Shown here: piece after piece, positions 50,193 to 57,537 of the stretch
Layout: each line of letters begins with the position of its first letter
How positions within the stretch are numbered: position 1 is the stretch's first letter
DNA from: Phycisphaerales bacterium PN19_bin_20
GTDB lineage: Bacteria > Planctomycetota > Phycisphaerae > Phycisphaerales > UBA1924
Direction of reading: 5' to 3'
Length of the DNA: 64,000 bases
Assembly: GCA_021173225.1 (NCBI GenBank)
Contig: JAJOLK010000010.1
Span: 1 to 64,000 of the forward strand
The notes under the pieces: generated by a model
Database searches by the model: none
The model's input: the letters and a program-made list of their open reading frames with translations, nothing else
What the model was told of the DNA's origin: nothing
Program-made: the position numbers and the translations under genes

Positions 50193-50726
50193 TCACACCA
50201 GCACGGCGGTGGCGATCAGGGCGGCGACGAGGGCGGCGGCCTGAAGGGCAGCGACGAGGTCATCGATCAGGATGCCAAGGCCACCTCGGAGCCGTTGCAA
50301 GCCGCGGGCGGGGGGGAGCTTGAGGATGTCGAAGATGCGGAAGGCCAGGAAGGCGGCGGCGATTTGGAGCAGGAGCCAGCTGCCGCGCTCGCCGGCGAAA
50401 TCGGTGATTTCTACGGGGATCAGGGCCCCAAGCCATGTGGGCGGGGGGACCCACCAGGGCAAGAGCAGGAGCGTGAGGGCCATGCCCGCGGTTTCGTCAG
50501 CGACGACCGCGGACGGGTCTTTTTTGCCGAGGGCGGTTTCGGCGCGGTGGCCGAACTCTGAGCAGAACAGGCCGAAGGCGAGCAGGATGGCGGCAAGTAA
50601 GAGGTACCAGGCGTAGCCAAAGGGCGTGCCCCAGAGGGTGATGGCGGCGCAGAGCACGCACGGAGGGAGGCTGCCCCAGGTGCCGGGCGCGGGGCGCAAC
50701 AACCCGAGCCCAAAGGTGGTGAGCAT
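50193..50726 (-). CDS. pgpA: Phosphatidylglycerophosphatase A
   Basis: A 177-residue membrane enzyme from ATG 50726; the frame is open further upstream but that overlaps pgsA. Motifs: LLRPAPGTWGSLPP, GKKDPSAVVADETAGM (the conserved acidic site) and FRIFDILKLPPARGLQRLRG followed by GILIDDLVAAL. It removes phosphate from phosphatidylglycerophosphate. The preceding gene on the same strand, ending 38 nt upstream, is pgsA, which makes its substrate. Confidence 0.93.
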   Translation of the reverse strand: MLTTFGLGLLRPAPGTWGSLPPCVLCAAITLWGTPFGYAWYLLLAAILLAFGLFCSEFGHRAETALGKKDPSAVVADETAGMALTLLLLPWWVPPPTWLGALIPVEITDFAGERGSWLLLQIAAAFLAFRIFDILKLPPARGLQRLRGGLGILIDDLVAALQAAALVAALIATAVLV

Positions 50727-50764
50727 CGGGCGGGTCAGGCCTGTCCAGGCTGGGTGTGCTTTGG

Positions 50765-51721
50765 TCAAGTTTTTCCGGTGCCGTCGGGCATGGCGGTGGT
50801 GGCAGCGGAATCGGCCCCCACGCGTTGGCGGAGGAGTCCGACGGCTCTCCATACGTAGGGGATCGCGGAGAGGACTGTGACGGCGACCATGAGCCTGACG
50901 ACCACGTCGATCACTTGGCGGCCCCAAGGCCAGGTCAGCCATGAGGTGGTTGGGTCGATCGGGACCACCGGGGTGATGGCGGTAGCGATAAGGCTGACGG
51001 GGATGGCGACAGACTGGAGGAACATTTTGAGCTTGCCCCAGCGGTCAGCGGGGAAGTGGAAGCCGCGGGACTCGACGTAGCCGCGGAGGCTGGTGACGAG
51101 CAGTTCGCGTGCCATGACGGTGACGACCATCCAGGGGTAGATGCCTGAGATCTGCATCCCGTGGCCTGAGAGTTTGATGACGCCCCCCCACGCGGGGTCG
51201 TTGAACTCCCACCAGAAGTCTGCGGAGGCGAGGAAGACGAAGCCGCCGAGGATGAGGAACTTGTCGGCGAAGGGATCCATGATTCGTCCGAAGCCCGACT
51301 CGACGTTCCAGGAGCGTGCGAGGTAACCGTCAAGGACGTCGGTGAGGCCGGCGATGATGAAGAGCGAGGCGCCCAGGAGGAGCCAGCCGTCGAGCTTGCC
51401 GCTTTGAGCGAGAGAGTCTTCCCAGCGCCAACGGGTCAGGACGGCGAAGAACAGGACGGCGATGGCGACGCGGAGTGTGGTGAGAATGTTGGGCAGGGCG
51501 CGCTGCCAGGGGGGGCGGTGTATGAGGTGAGCGCGTGGGGTGGTCGAGGCCGGCTGGACCCTGGGGAGGTGGTCTTGGGGGCGGTCACTCGGGATGGGGG
51601 GCGTGAGGTCGGGCACAGGGGCGAGGATAACGGGTTGGCGGCGGGTGTGGATGGAGGGGGGTGGCGGGCGTGATGAGGGCGATGGGTTTGGTGGTTGGTT
51701 GAACGCGGCGGGGTGAGTCAC
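50765..51721 (-). CDS. pgsA: CDP-diacylglycerol--glycerol-3-phosphate 3-phosphatidyltransferase
   Basis: A 318-residue protein with a long Pro-rich N-terminal extension (about residues 1-70) before the membrane core. The CDP-alcohol phosphatidyltransferase motif is complete: DVLDGYLAR at 128-136, then the GRIMDPFADK segment with Asp149 and Asp153. Family cores have about 180-200 residues and 5-6 helices, matching the part from about 72 onward. It couples glycerol 3-phosphate to CDP-diacylglycerol in the inner membrane. pgpA, the next step, follows 38 nt later. The extension may be a mis-assigned start; an internal start near residue 66-75 is possible but no Met is there. Confidence 0.93.
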   Translation of the reverse strand: MTHPAAFNQPPNPSPSSRPPPPSIHTRRQPVILAPVPDLTPPIPSDRPQDHLPRVQPASTTPRAHLIHRPPWQRALPNILTTLRVAIAVLFFAVLTRWRWEDSLAQSGKLDGWLLLGASLFIIAGLTDVLDGYLARSWNVESGFGRIMDPFADKFLILGGFVFLASADFWWEFNDPAWGGVIKLSGHGMQISGIYPWMVVTVMARELLVTSLRGYVESRGFHFPADRWGKLKMFLQSVAIPVSLIATAITPVVPIDPTTSWLTWPWGRQVIDVVVRLMVAVTVLSAIPYVWRAVGLLRQRVGADSAATTAMPDGTGKT

Positions 51722-51826
51722 TACGCTCCGGGCCTACCTGCGGGCTACGAGGCCTGAGGTTTGTGCGACGCGGGCGCGGTGCCTGTGCGCGGCTGGATGG
51801 GTCGGTGGTCCGCGCCGGAGCGTTGA
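51722..51826. other. Divergent gap between pgsA and nuoJ
   Basis: A 105-nt region; no promoter recognised. nuoJ starts at TTG 51827 with GGAG about 8 nt upstream. Confidence 0.3.
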
Positions 51827-52945
51827 TTGGATACTTTTCTTAGTCCGCTGCTGCTGTATGGGGCGTGCGCACTTGGCGGTGCCGGAGTGGCGCTGGCGCT
51901 GCCCAAGCAGAAGGCGGCCCCGTTTGTCTTTGGCGCGATCCTGGCGGCGGCGGCGTTCGGGCTGGTGATGGTGCTGCTGGGCGTGGCCTCGGTTCGGGCA
52001 ATGTCTGGCAGTGGTGATGCGAGCGGTGGTGAGGGCGCGGCGGCGACGGCCCGGCTGGTGTGGGACGCGCTGCCGAACTACCACTTTTATATCTTCAGTG
52101 CAATTGCGCTGGGCTCGGCGCTGCGGGTGATCACGCATCAGCGGCCGATCTACTCGGCGCTGTGGTTCATCTTGACGATCGTCAGCTCGTGCGGGCTCTA
52201 CCTGATCTTGCAGGCCGAGTTCATGGCCTTTGCGCTGGTGATTGTGTACGGCGGGGCGATCCTGATTACGTACTTGTTTGTGATCATGCTGGCGACGGAG
52301 GCACCGACGGAGGAGTCTGTCGAGGCGATGAACGTGTATGACCGCGTGAGCCGCGAGCCGGTGATCGCGACGTTCGCGGGGTTTTTGGTGCTGGCGGTGC
52401 TGACAACGATGCTGGCGGGCGGGGCGAAGCGGCTGGAGCTGAACCCGGCGTTTGTCGCGACCGACGCGCCGCTGGCGCTGATGCCGGCGCGGGTTGAGAA
52501 GGTGCTGCGAGAGGCGGGGGTGATGGAGGAGGGCGAGCGGCTTGCGCGGATGCCCTCGGCGTCCTCGCGCAAAGGCGAGCCGGTGGACCTGCGGACGAGT
52601 GTGGCGGCGGACGGGCGGCCTGGGGGCGAGCTTCGGATTGTGGCTTCAGACGGCAAGACAGTGAGGGTCCTGCCGCTGGCGCAGTGGCCCGAGGAACTGC
52701 GGCTGAGCAACACCGAGCGCGTGGCGATGGAACTGATTGAGCGGAACCCGGCGTCGATTGAGATCGCGGCGGTGGTGCTGCTGATGGCGATGCTGGGGGC
52801 GGTGGTGCTGGCCCGCAAGAAGGTTGAGATGGACGAGATGGCCAAGGCGCAGGCGGCGGCGCGGGCGCGCGAGGGTGGCGAGTTGAGCGGGGGCCTGGGC
52901 AGTGCGGCTGCGTTTGTGCCGCCTTCGGTGGGGGGCAACACGTGA
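51827..52945 (+). CDS. nuoJ: NADH-quinone oxidoreductase subunit J, with extra-long soluble insert
   Basis: A 372-residue protein from TTG 51827. Five membrane helices of NuoJ: LLLYGACALGGAGVALAL, VFGAILAAAAFGLVMVLL, the segment YSALWFILTIVSSCGLYLIL, ALVIVYGGAILITYLFVIML and PVIATFAGFLVLAVLTTML. NuoJ is a proton-channel membrane subunit of complex I. A soluble stretch of about 105 residues (about 200-305; KRLELNPAFVATDAPLALMP onward) separates the usual fifth-helix region from a last helix (IEIAAVVLLMAMLGAVVLAR). NuoJ is normally 165-200 residues, so this is roughly double. The gene overlaps nuoK by 4 nt. Confidence 0.93.
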   Translation: MDTFLSPLLLYGACALGGAGVALALPKQKAAPFVFGAILAAAAFGLVMVLLGVASVRAMSGSGDASGGEGAAATARLVWDALPNYHFYIFSAIALGSALRVITHQRPIYSALWFILTIVSSCGLYLILQAEFMAFALVIVYGGAILITYLFVIMLATEAPTEESVEAMNVYDRVSREPVIATFAGFLVLAVLTTMLAGGAKRLELNPAFVATDAPLALMPARVEKVLREAGVMEEGERLARMPSASSRKGEPVDLRTSVAADGRPGGELRIVASDGKTVRVLPLAQWPEELRLSNTERVAMELIERNPASIEIAAVVLLMAMLGAVVLARKKVEMDEMAKAQAAARAREGGELSGGLGSAAAFVPPSVGGNT

Positions 52946-53340
52946 TCGACACGACCTTTGGTGTTGCGCTGACGCTGGGGCAATTCACGCTGGGGCAATT
53001 CACGCTCGGGCAGGGCGATTTGCCCGCGCCGATGAGCGGGATCACGCTCTACCACTACCTGTTCACGGCCAGCACGATGTTCGTGCTCGGGCTGATCGGG
53101 TTTTTGACACGGCGCAACTTGATTGTGATGTTCCTGTCAACGGAGCTGATGTTCCAGGCGGCGGGGATCGCGTTGATCGCGTTCGGTCGGTTCCATATGA
53201 ACCAGACGGGCGACGCGTTTGTGATCTTTGTGCTGACGGTGGCGGCGGCCGAGGCGGCGCTCGCGCTGGCGCTGATTGTGCTGCTGTTTAGGCGCAAGGA
53301 AACTCTGGACGGGCAGGCGTGGGCTTCTATGAAGGGCTGA
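52942..53340 (+). CDS. nuoK: NADH-quinone oxidoreductase subunit K
   Basis: A 132-residue frame beginning at GTG 52942, overlapping the nuoJ stop, with GGGGGG just upstream. Three membrane helices match NuoK: YHYLFTASTMFVLGLIGFLT, LIVMFLSTELMFQAAGIALI (with the functional Glu of STELM) and DAFVIFVLTVAAAEAALALA. NuoK is a small proton-pumping-arm subunit of complex I. The normal length is about 100, and an internal ATG at 53032 gives exactly 102 residues. The extra 30 residues contain the repeated TLGQF units of a 15-bp tandem repeat. The coupled start is kept because of the overlap and ribosome site, but the ATG is a serious alternative. Confidence 0.9.
   Translation: MIDTTFGVALTLGQFTLGQFTLGQGDLPAPMSGITLYHYLFTASTMFVLGLIGFLTRRNLIVMFLSTELMFQAAGIALIAFGRFHMNQTGDAFVIFVLTVAAAEAALALALIVLLFRRKETLDGQAWASMKG
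52972..53013 (+). repeat. 15-bp tandem repeat, 2.8 copies
   Basis: ACGCTGGGGCAATTC occurs twice exactly (52972-53001), followed by ACGCTCGGGCAG. It encodes TLGQFTLGQFTLGQ within the N-terminal extension of nuoK. Confidence 0.92.
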
Positions 53341-53439
53341 ACTGGGCGCGGTGAAAGCGTTGGGAGTTGGCGGTGGGGGCTGGTGGCGGTGGGGGTTGGT
53401 GCTGAGTAGGACCGAATCTGGTGTGAGAACGGCTTGTCA

Positions 53440-55728
53440 ATGACTGATTTTCTGCCAACTTTGCTGACGCTCGCTTCTGAACCGGTGGCCGCGCAGGTTG
53501 GGCCGGTGGGGTTCGCGGCACTCAAGGAGGTGTCGCTGAGCGCGCCGCTGGCGGCGTGGCTGATCCCGGGCTTGCCGATGCTGGGGGCGGTGCTGGCGGT
53601 GCTGATGGCCATCGGCGGTGTCAAGAGCAAGCTGCCGGCGTGGACGACGGTGCTGTGCCTGGCGGGGTCGTTCGCGGTGACGCTGTGGTTGTACCTGCAG
53701 ATGCGTGACGCCGGGGCGGCGTACACGACGGTCAAGCTGTTTGACTGGATCAGCTTTGACTACCTGCCAGGGAAGGCGTTTGTTGCGAACTTTTCGCTGT
53801 ACATCGACCAGCTCACGTGCCTGTGGATGCTGTTTGTGACGGGGTTGGCGGCGTGCATTGCGCTGTACGCAAGCGAGTACATGAGCCATGATGTTGGGCC
53901 GGGGTATTGCCGGTTCTTCTTTGCGTTCTGCCTGTTCGTGTTCAGCATGGCGTGCCTGGTGATGGGCGACAACCTGCTGCTGCTGTACCTGGGGTGGGAG
54001 GGCGTTGGGCTGTGCTCGTACCTGCTGATTGGGTACTTCTACGCCAAGCCCAGCGCGGTGGCGGCGGCGAAGAAGGCGTTCATCATCAACCGGATTGGCG
54101 ACCTTGGGCTGGCCCTGGGCATCATGCTGACGTTCGTGCACTTTGGGACGATTCAGTTCGCCGAACTGCTGCCGAAGGTTGAGCAGTACGTGGCCTTGGC
54201 GACAAGCGGGAACCTCGCGGCGGTGCCGGCGAGCGTGCAATGGATCGCGGTGCTGTTTACGCTGGCGGCGTTTGGCAAGAGCGCGCAGCTGCCGCTGTAT
54301 GTATGGCTGCCGGACGCGATGGAGGGGCCGACACCTGTGTCGGCGCTGATCCACGCGGCGACGATGGTGACGGCGGGCGTGTATTTGGTGGCGCGGACGA
54401 TGCCGCTATTCCAGTGCGGGGCCGTGACGGTGCCGCCGGACGCGTGGGTGTTGCCCGGGCTGGTGGTGCCGGCGCTGGACATCGTGGTTTGGGGCGGCGC
54501 GCTGACGGCGCTGCTGGCGGCGACGATTGGGATGGCGCAGTTCGATATCAAGCGGATCATGGCGTACTCGACGGTGAGCCAGCTTGGGTTCATGTTCGTG
54601 GGCGTGGGGCTGGCCAGCTCGTACGCCGGTGCGTTCCACGTCTTTACGCACGCGTTCTTCAAGGCGACGCTGTTTCTTTCGTGCGGCGCGGTGATGCACG
54701 GTTTTGGCGGGCAGCTTGACCTTCGCAAGCTCAGCGGCGTGATGTGGATGAAGGGGTGGCTGGTAGTCGGGCTGGCGATGCTTGTGGGGTGCCTGAACCT
54801 GGCGGGCTTCCCGTTCACGGCGGGGTTCTTTAGCAAGGACGTGATCCTGGCAGAGGCGTTTAGCAACCCGCACCAGCGCGTAGTCGCGTGGATCTTGCTG
54901 GTGACGGCGGGGCTGACGGCGTACTACACGTTCCGCGTGTTCTTCCGCGTCTTCTTGGGCCCCAAGAGCTTTGAGCCCGGTGACGAGGCGCACGGGCATA
55001 ACGATGCGCACGGGCATGATGACCGCGCGCACGATGGCGCTGGGCACGGGCACGGTGCCAAGGGCGAGCATGGGGCCAAGGGCGAGCATGGGGCCAAGGG
55101 CGAGCATGGGGTAGGCGAGAAGGGCGCGCACGGGGCACATGACCAAGCGTTCCAGCCGCACGCGCCGGGGTGGGCGATCAATCTGGTGCTGGCGGTGCTG
55201 GCGATCGGGTCGCTTGTCGCGGCGTACGCGTACCCAACCAAGTGGGTCAAGGGCTTGGTTGAGAAGTCCAGTGCCGCGGCGGTGGATCTGACCGGTAGCG
55301 CGGCGCACGCGCCCGCGACCTTGTTGGGGATGGACCCTCACGAGATCATGTACTACGTCTCGGCGGGGGTTGGCGCGGTGGGGATTTTGGTGGCGTTCTT
55401 CCTGCACTACCTGGGGCGCAAGACGGCGGCGACTTCGCGTGCTGATGCGATCAAACTTGGCGCGTTGCAGCGTGGGGCGCAGCACAAGTGGTATGTCGAT
55501 GAGTTTTATGACGCGACGGTGCGTGTTCCGCTGAAGGTGCTGGCGCACGTGCTGCACTTCCTTGACAAGGTGCTGGTGGACGGGCTGGTGAACCTGGCGG
55601 GGTTGCTGCCGCGGGGCCTGGGGATGTCGTTGCGGCCGAGCCAGGGCGGCGAGCTGCACGGGTACGCGCTGGCGATGGCGTGCGGGATCGCGGTGCTGGC
55701 GCTGGTGGCGTTGTTCTCTCTGGTTTAA
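53440..55728 (+). CDS. nuoL: NADH-quinone oxidoreductase subunit L with His-rich loop
   Basis: A 762-residue protein from ATG 53440 (TTG 53434 also possible). NuoL hallmarks: LLLYLGWEGVGLCSYLLIGY, AFGKSAQLPLYVWLPDAMEG, LIHAATMVTAGVYLVARTMP, IKRIMAYSTVSQLGFMFVGV and AFFKATLFLSCGAVMHGFG. These carry the Glu and Lys residues of an antiporter-like proton channel. NuoL pumps protons at the far end of complex I. Between about residues 515 and 570 an insert is dominated by His, Gly, Asp and Lys (HGHNDAHGHDDRAHDGAGHG; then GAKGEH three times). It is not found in typical NuoL. The gene follows nuoK by 99 nt. Confidence 0.95.
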   Translation: MTDFLPTLLTLASEPVAAQVGPVGFAALKEVSLSAPLAAWLIPGLPMLGAVLAVLMAIGGVKSKLPAWTTVLCLAGSFAVTLWLYLQMRDAGAAYTTVKLFDWISFDYLPGKAFVANFSLYIDQLTCLWMLFVTGLAACIALYASEYMSHDVGPGYCRFFFAFCLFVFSMACLVMGDNLLLLYLGWEGVGLCSYLLIGYFYAKPSAVAAAKKAFIINRIGDLGLALGIMLTFVHFGTIQFAELLPKVEQYVALATSGNLAAVPASVQWIAVLFTLAAFGKSAQLPLYVWLPDAMEGPTPVSALIHAATMVTAGVYLVARTMPLFQCGAVTVPPDAWVLPGLVVPALDIVVWGGALTALLAATIGMAQFDIKRIMAYSTVSQLGFMFVGVGLASSYAGAFHVFTHAFFKATLFLSCGAVMHGFGGQLDLRKLSGVMWMKGWLVVGLAMLVGCLNLAGFPFTAGFFSKDVILAEAFSNPHQRVVAWILLVTAGLTAYYTFRVFFRVFLGPKSFEPGDEAHGHNDAHGHDDRAHDGAGHGHGAKGEHGAKGEHGAKGEHGVGEKGAHGAHDQAFQPHAPGWAINLVLAVLAIGSLVAAYAYPTKWVKGLVEKSSAAAVDLTGSAAHAPATLLGMDPHEIMYYVSAGVGAVGILVAFFLHYLGRKTAATSRADAIKLGALQRGAQHKWYVDEFYDATVRVPLKVLAHVLHFLDKVLVDGLVNLAGLLPRGLGMSLRPSQGGELHGYALAMACGIAVLALVALFSLV
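55054..55107 (+). repeat. 18-bp tandem repeat, 3 copies
   Basis: Units at 55054-55071, 55072-55089 and 55090-55107 (GGGGCCAAGGGCGAGCAT type) encode GAKGEH three times in the His-rich loop of NuoL. Units two and three are identical. Confidence 0.93.
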
Positions 55729-55809
55729 ACTGGGCGTGATGATGGCTGGGCTGAGCTTGGCGGGCTTTGAGTGGGCTTTGAACACACAGACAGGGACGGT
55801 TGAACCTCT

Positions 55810-57537
55810 ATGCTGCTTGTCTTGATCTTGATCCCGCTGCTGGCGGCCCTGTGCGTGCCGGTGCTGCCCAAGAAGCACGTCTACGGCGCGGCGATGCTGG
55901 GGACGCTTGGCGCGCTGGCGCTGGGCGTGTTCATGTTCGCGTTCAACGGGATTGACTGGCTGGCGATCACCGGCGACGCGTACACGGACCGCGTGTCGTG
56001 GATGCCACGGATCGGGCTGCAGCTCTCGGTGGGGGTTGACCAGGTCTCTGGCGCGCTGGTGCTGCTCAGCTTGCTGCTGGGGCCGATCACGGTGGCGTGC
56101 AGCAAGACGGCGATCACCGAGCGGGTGCGGACGTACTACGGGTGGCTGCTGGTGCTGCAGAGCGCGATGATCGGGGTGTTTGTGGCGCGAGACGTGGTGA
56201 TGTTCTACATCGCCTTTGAGTTCACGCTGATCCCGATGTTCGTGCTGATCAGCATCTTCGGTGGCAGCAACCGCAAGGCGGCGGCAATCAAGTTCTTCCT
56301 GTACACCTTCACGGGGTCGGTCATCGCGCTGGCGGGGCTTTTGTACGTGGCGTGGTACTACGCGACGAAGATTTCGCCGCCTTCGGTGGGTGGCGCGGGG
56401 ACGTGGACGTTTGACCTTGAGACGCTTAAGAGTGCGGCGCGGCAGATGCCGGCGGAGCAGCAGTGGTGGGTCTTCTTGGCGCTGATGCTGGGCTTCGCGG
56501 TCAAGGTGCCGCTGTTCCCGCTGCACACATGGCTGCCGCTGGCGCACACCGAGGCACCGACGGCGGGCAGCGTGGTGCTGGCGGGCGTGCTGCTGAAGCT
56601 GGGGACGTACGCGATCTACGCGATCGCGGTGCCGATGTCGCCCGGTGCGGCGGTGGCGTTTGCGCCGGTGGTGGCGGTGCTGGCGATCATCGGGTTCGTG
56701 CTGATCGGGCTGGTGTGCTGGGTGCAGACGGACGTTAAGAAGCTGGTGGCGTATTCGTCGGTGGCGCACCTTGGTGTGTGCGTGCTTGGGCTGTTTGCGC
56801 TGAACCCCACGGGGCTCAAGGGCGGCCTGCTGTACATGATCAACCACGGGCTGAGCACCGGGGCGCTGTTCCTGCTGATTGGGATGATCTACGAGCGGTT
56901 CCACACCCGGAACATGAACGAGCTGGGCGGGCTGGCCCGGCGGATGCCGGTCTGGGCGTCGTTCATGGTCTTCTTTGCGATGGCCAGCGTGGGGTTGCCG
57001 GGGCTGAACGGGTTTGTCAGTGAGTTCATGTGCCTGCTTGGCGCGTGGCAGGCCGGTGGGACGGCGTGGGCCGGGCTTCCGGGCGGCACGCCGGGCGTGC
57101 TGGGCCCCGCGTACGTGCTGATCGCTGCGGTCGGGATGGTCGTTGGCGCAATGTACACGCTGATGATGGTGGGCAAGGTGGTCTTCGGCCCGCTAAAGAC
57201 CCCCGAGGATGAGCACGGGCATGGCGGGGGGCATGGCGGGGGGCCAGGTGGGGGGCATGATGATCCGCACGGGCACAGCAAGCTGCCGCGAGACCTTTCA
57301 GCGCGGGAGATTGGCACGCTGCTGCCGCTGGCGGCGTTGTGCTTGCTGCTGGGGCTCTACCCCAAGCCGCTGCTGCAGGCGTTTGATCACAGCGCGCAGA
57401 AGACGCACCAGTTGGTGGTCGAGGCGATGAAGCAGCGTGCGGCCGCGGCGGGTGCGACGGCTGCGGCGGGCACCGCCGGGACGGCCGCGGGCAAGCTTGA
57501 AGGTTCTGGCACGGCCGGCGGGGGGGCGGATCAGTGA
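55810..57537 (+). CDS. nuoM: NADH-quinone oxidoreductase subunit M with His/Gly-rich loop
   Basis: A 575-residue protein from ATG 55810. Antiporter-like subunit features: VVMFYIAFEFTLIPMFVLIS (functional Glu), GFAVKVPLFPLHTWLPLAHT, TDVKKLVAYSSVAHLGVCVL and LKGGLLYMINHGLSTGALFL. It pumps protons in the membrane arm of complex I. A short insert at about residues 466-492 is His/Gly/Pro-rich (DEHGHGGGHGGGPGGGHD), in the same position class as the His-rich loop of NuoL. The Ala/Gly-rich C-terminus (AAAGATAAAGTAGTAAGK) extends past the last helix. The stop TGA overlaps the nuoN ATG by one base. Confidence 0.95.
   Translation: MLLVLILIPLLAALCVPVLPKKHVYGAAMLGTLGALALGVFMFAFNGIDWLAITGDAYTDRVSWMPRIGLQLSVGVDQVSGALVLLSLLLGPITVACSKTAITERVRTYYGWLLVLQSAMIGVFVARDVVMFYIAFEFTLIPMFVLISIFGGSNRKAAAIKFFLYTFTGSVIALAGLLYVAWYYATKISPPSVGGAGTWTFDLETLKSAARQMPAEQQWWVFLALMLGFAVKVPLFPLHTWLPLAHTEAPTAGSVVLAGVLLKLGTYAIYAIAVPMSPGAAVAFAPVVAVLAIIGFVLIGLVCWVQTDVKKLVAYSSVAHLGVCVLGLFALNPTGLKGGLLYMINHGLSTGALFLLIGMIYERFHTRNMNELGGLARRMPVWASFMVFFAMASVGLPGLNGFVSEFMCLLGAWQAGGTAWAGLPGGTPGVLGPAYVLIAAVGMVVGAMYTLMMVGKVVFGPLKTPEDEHGHGGGHGGGPGGGHDDPHGHSKLPRDLSAREIGTLLPLAALCLLLGLYPKPLLQAFDHSAQKTHQLVVEAMKQRAAAAGATAAAGTAGTAAGKLEGSGTAGGGADQ

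Noticed and set aside
54984-55145. His-rich NuoL loop as an assembly artefact
   Set aside because: The frame is kept on both sides and NuoM has a similar loop, so a real coding insert is more likely.
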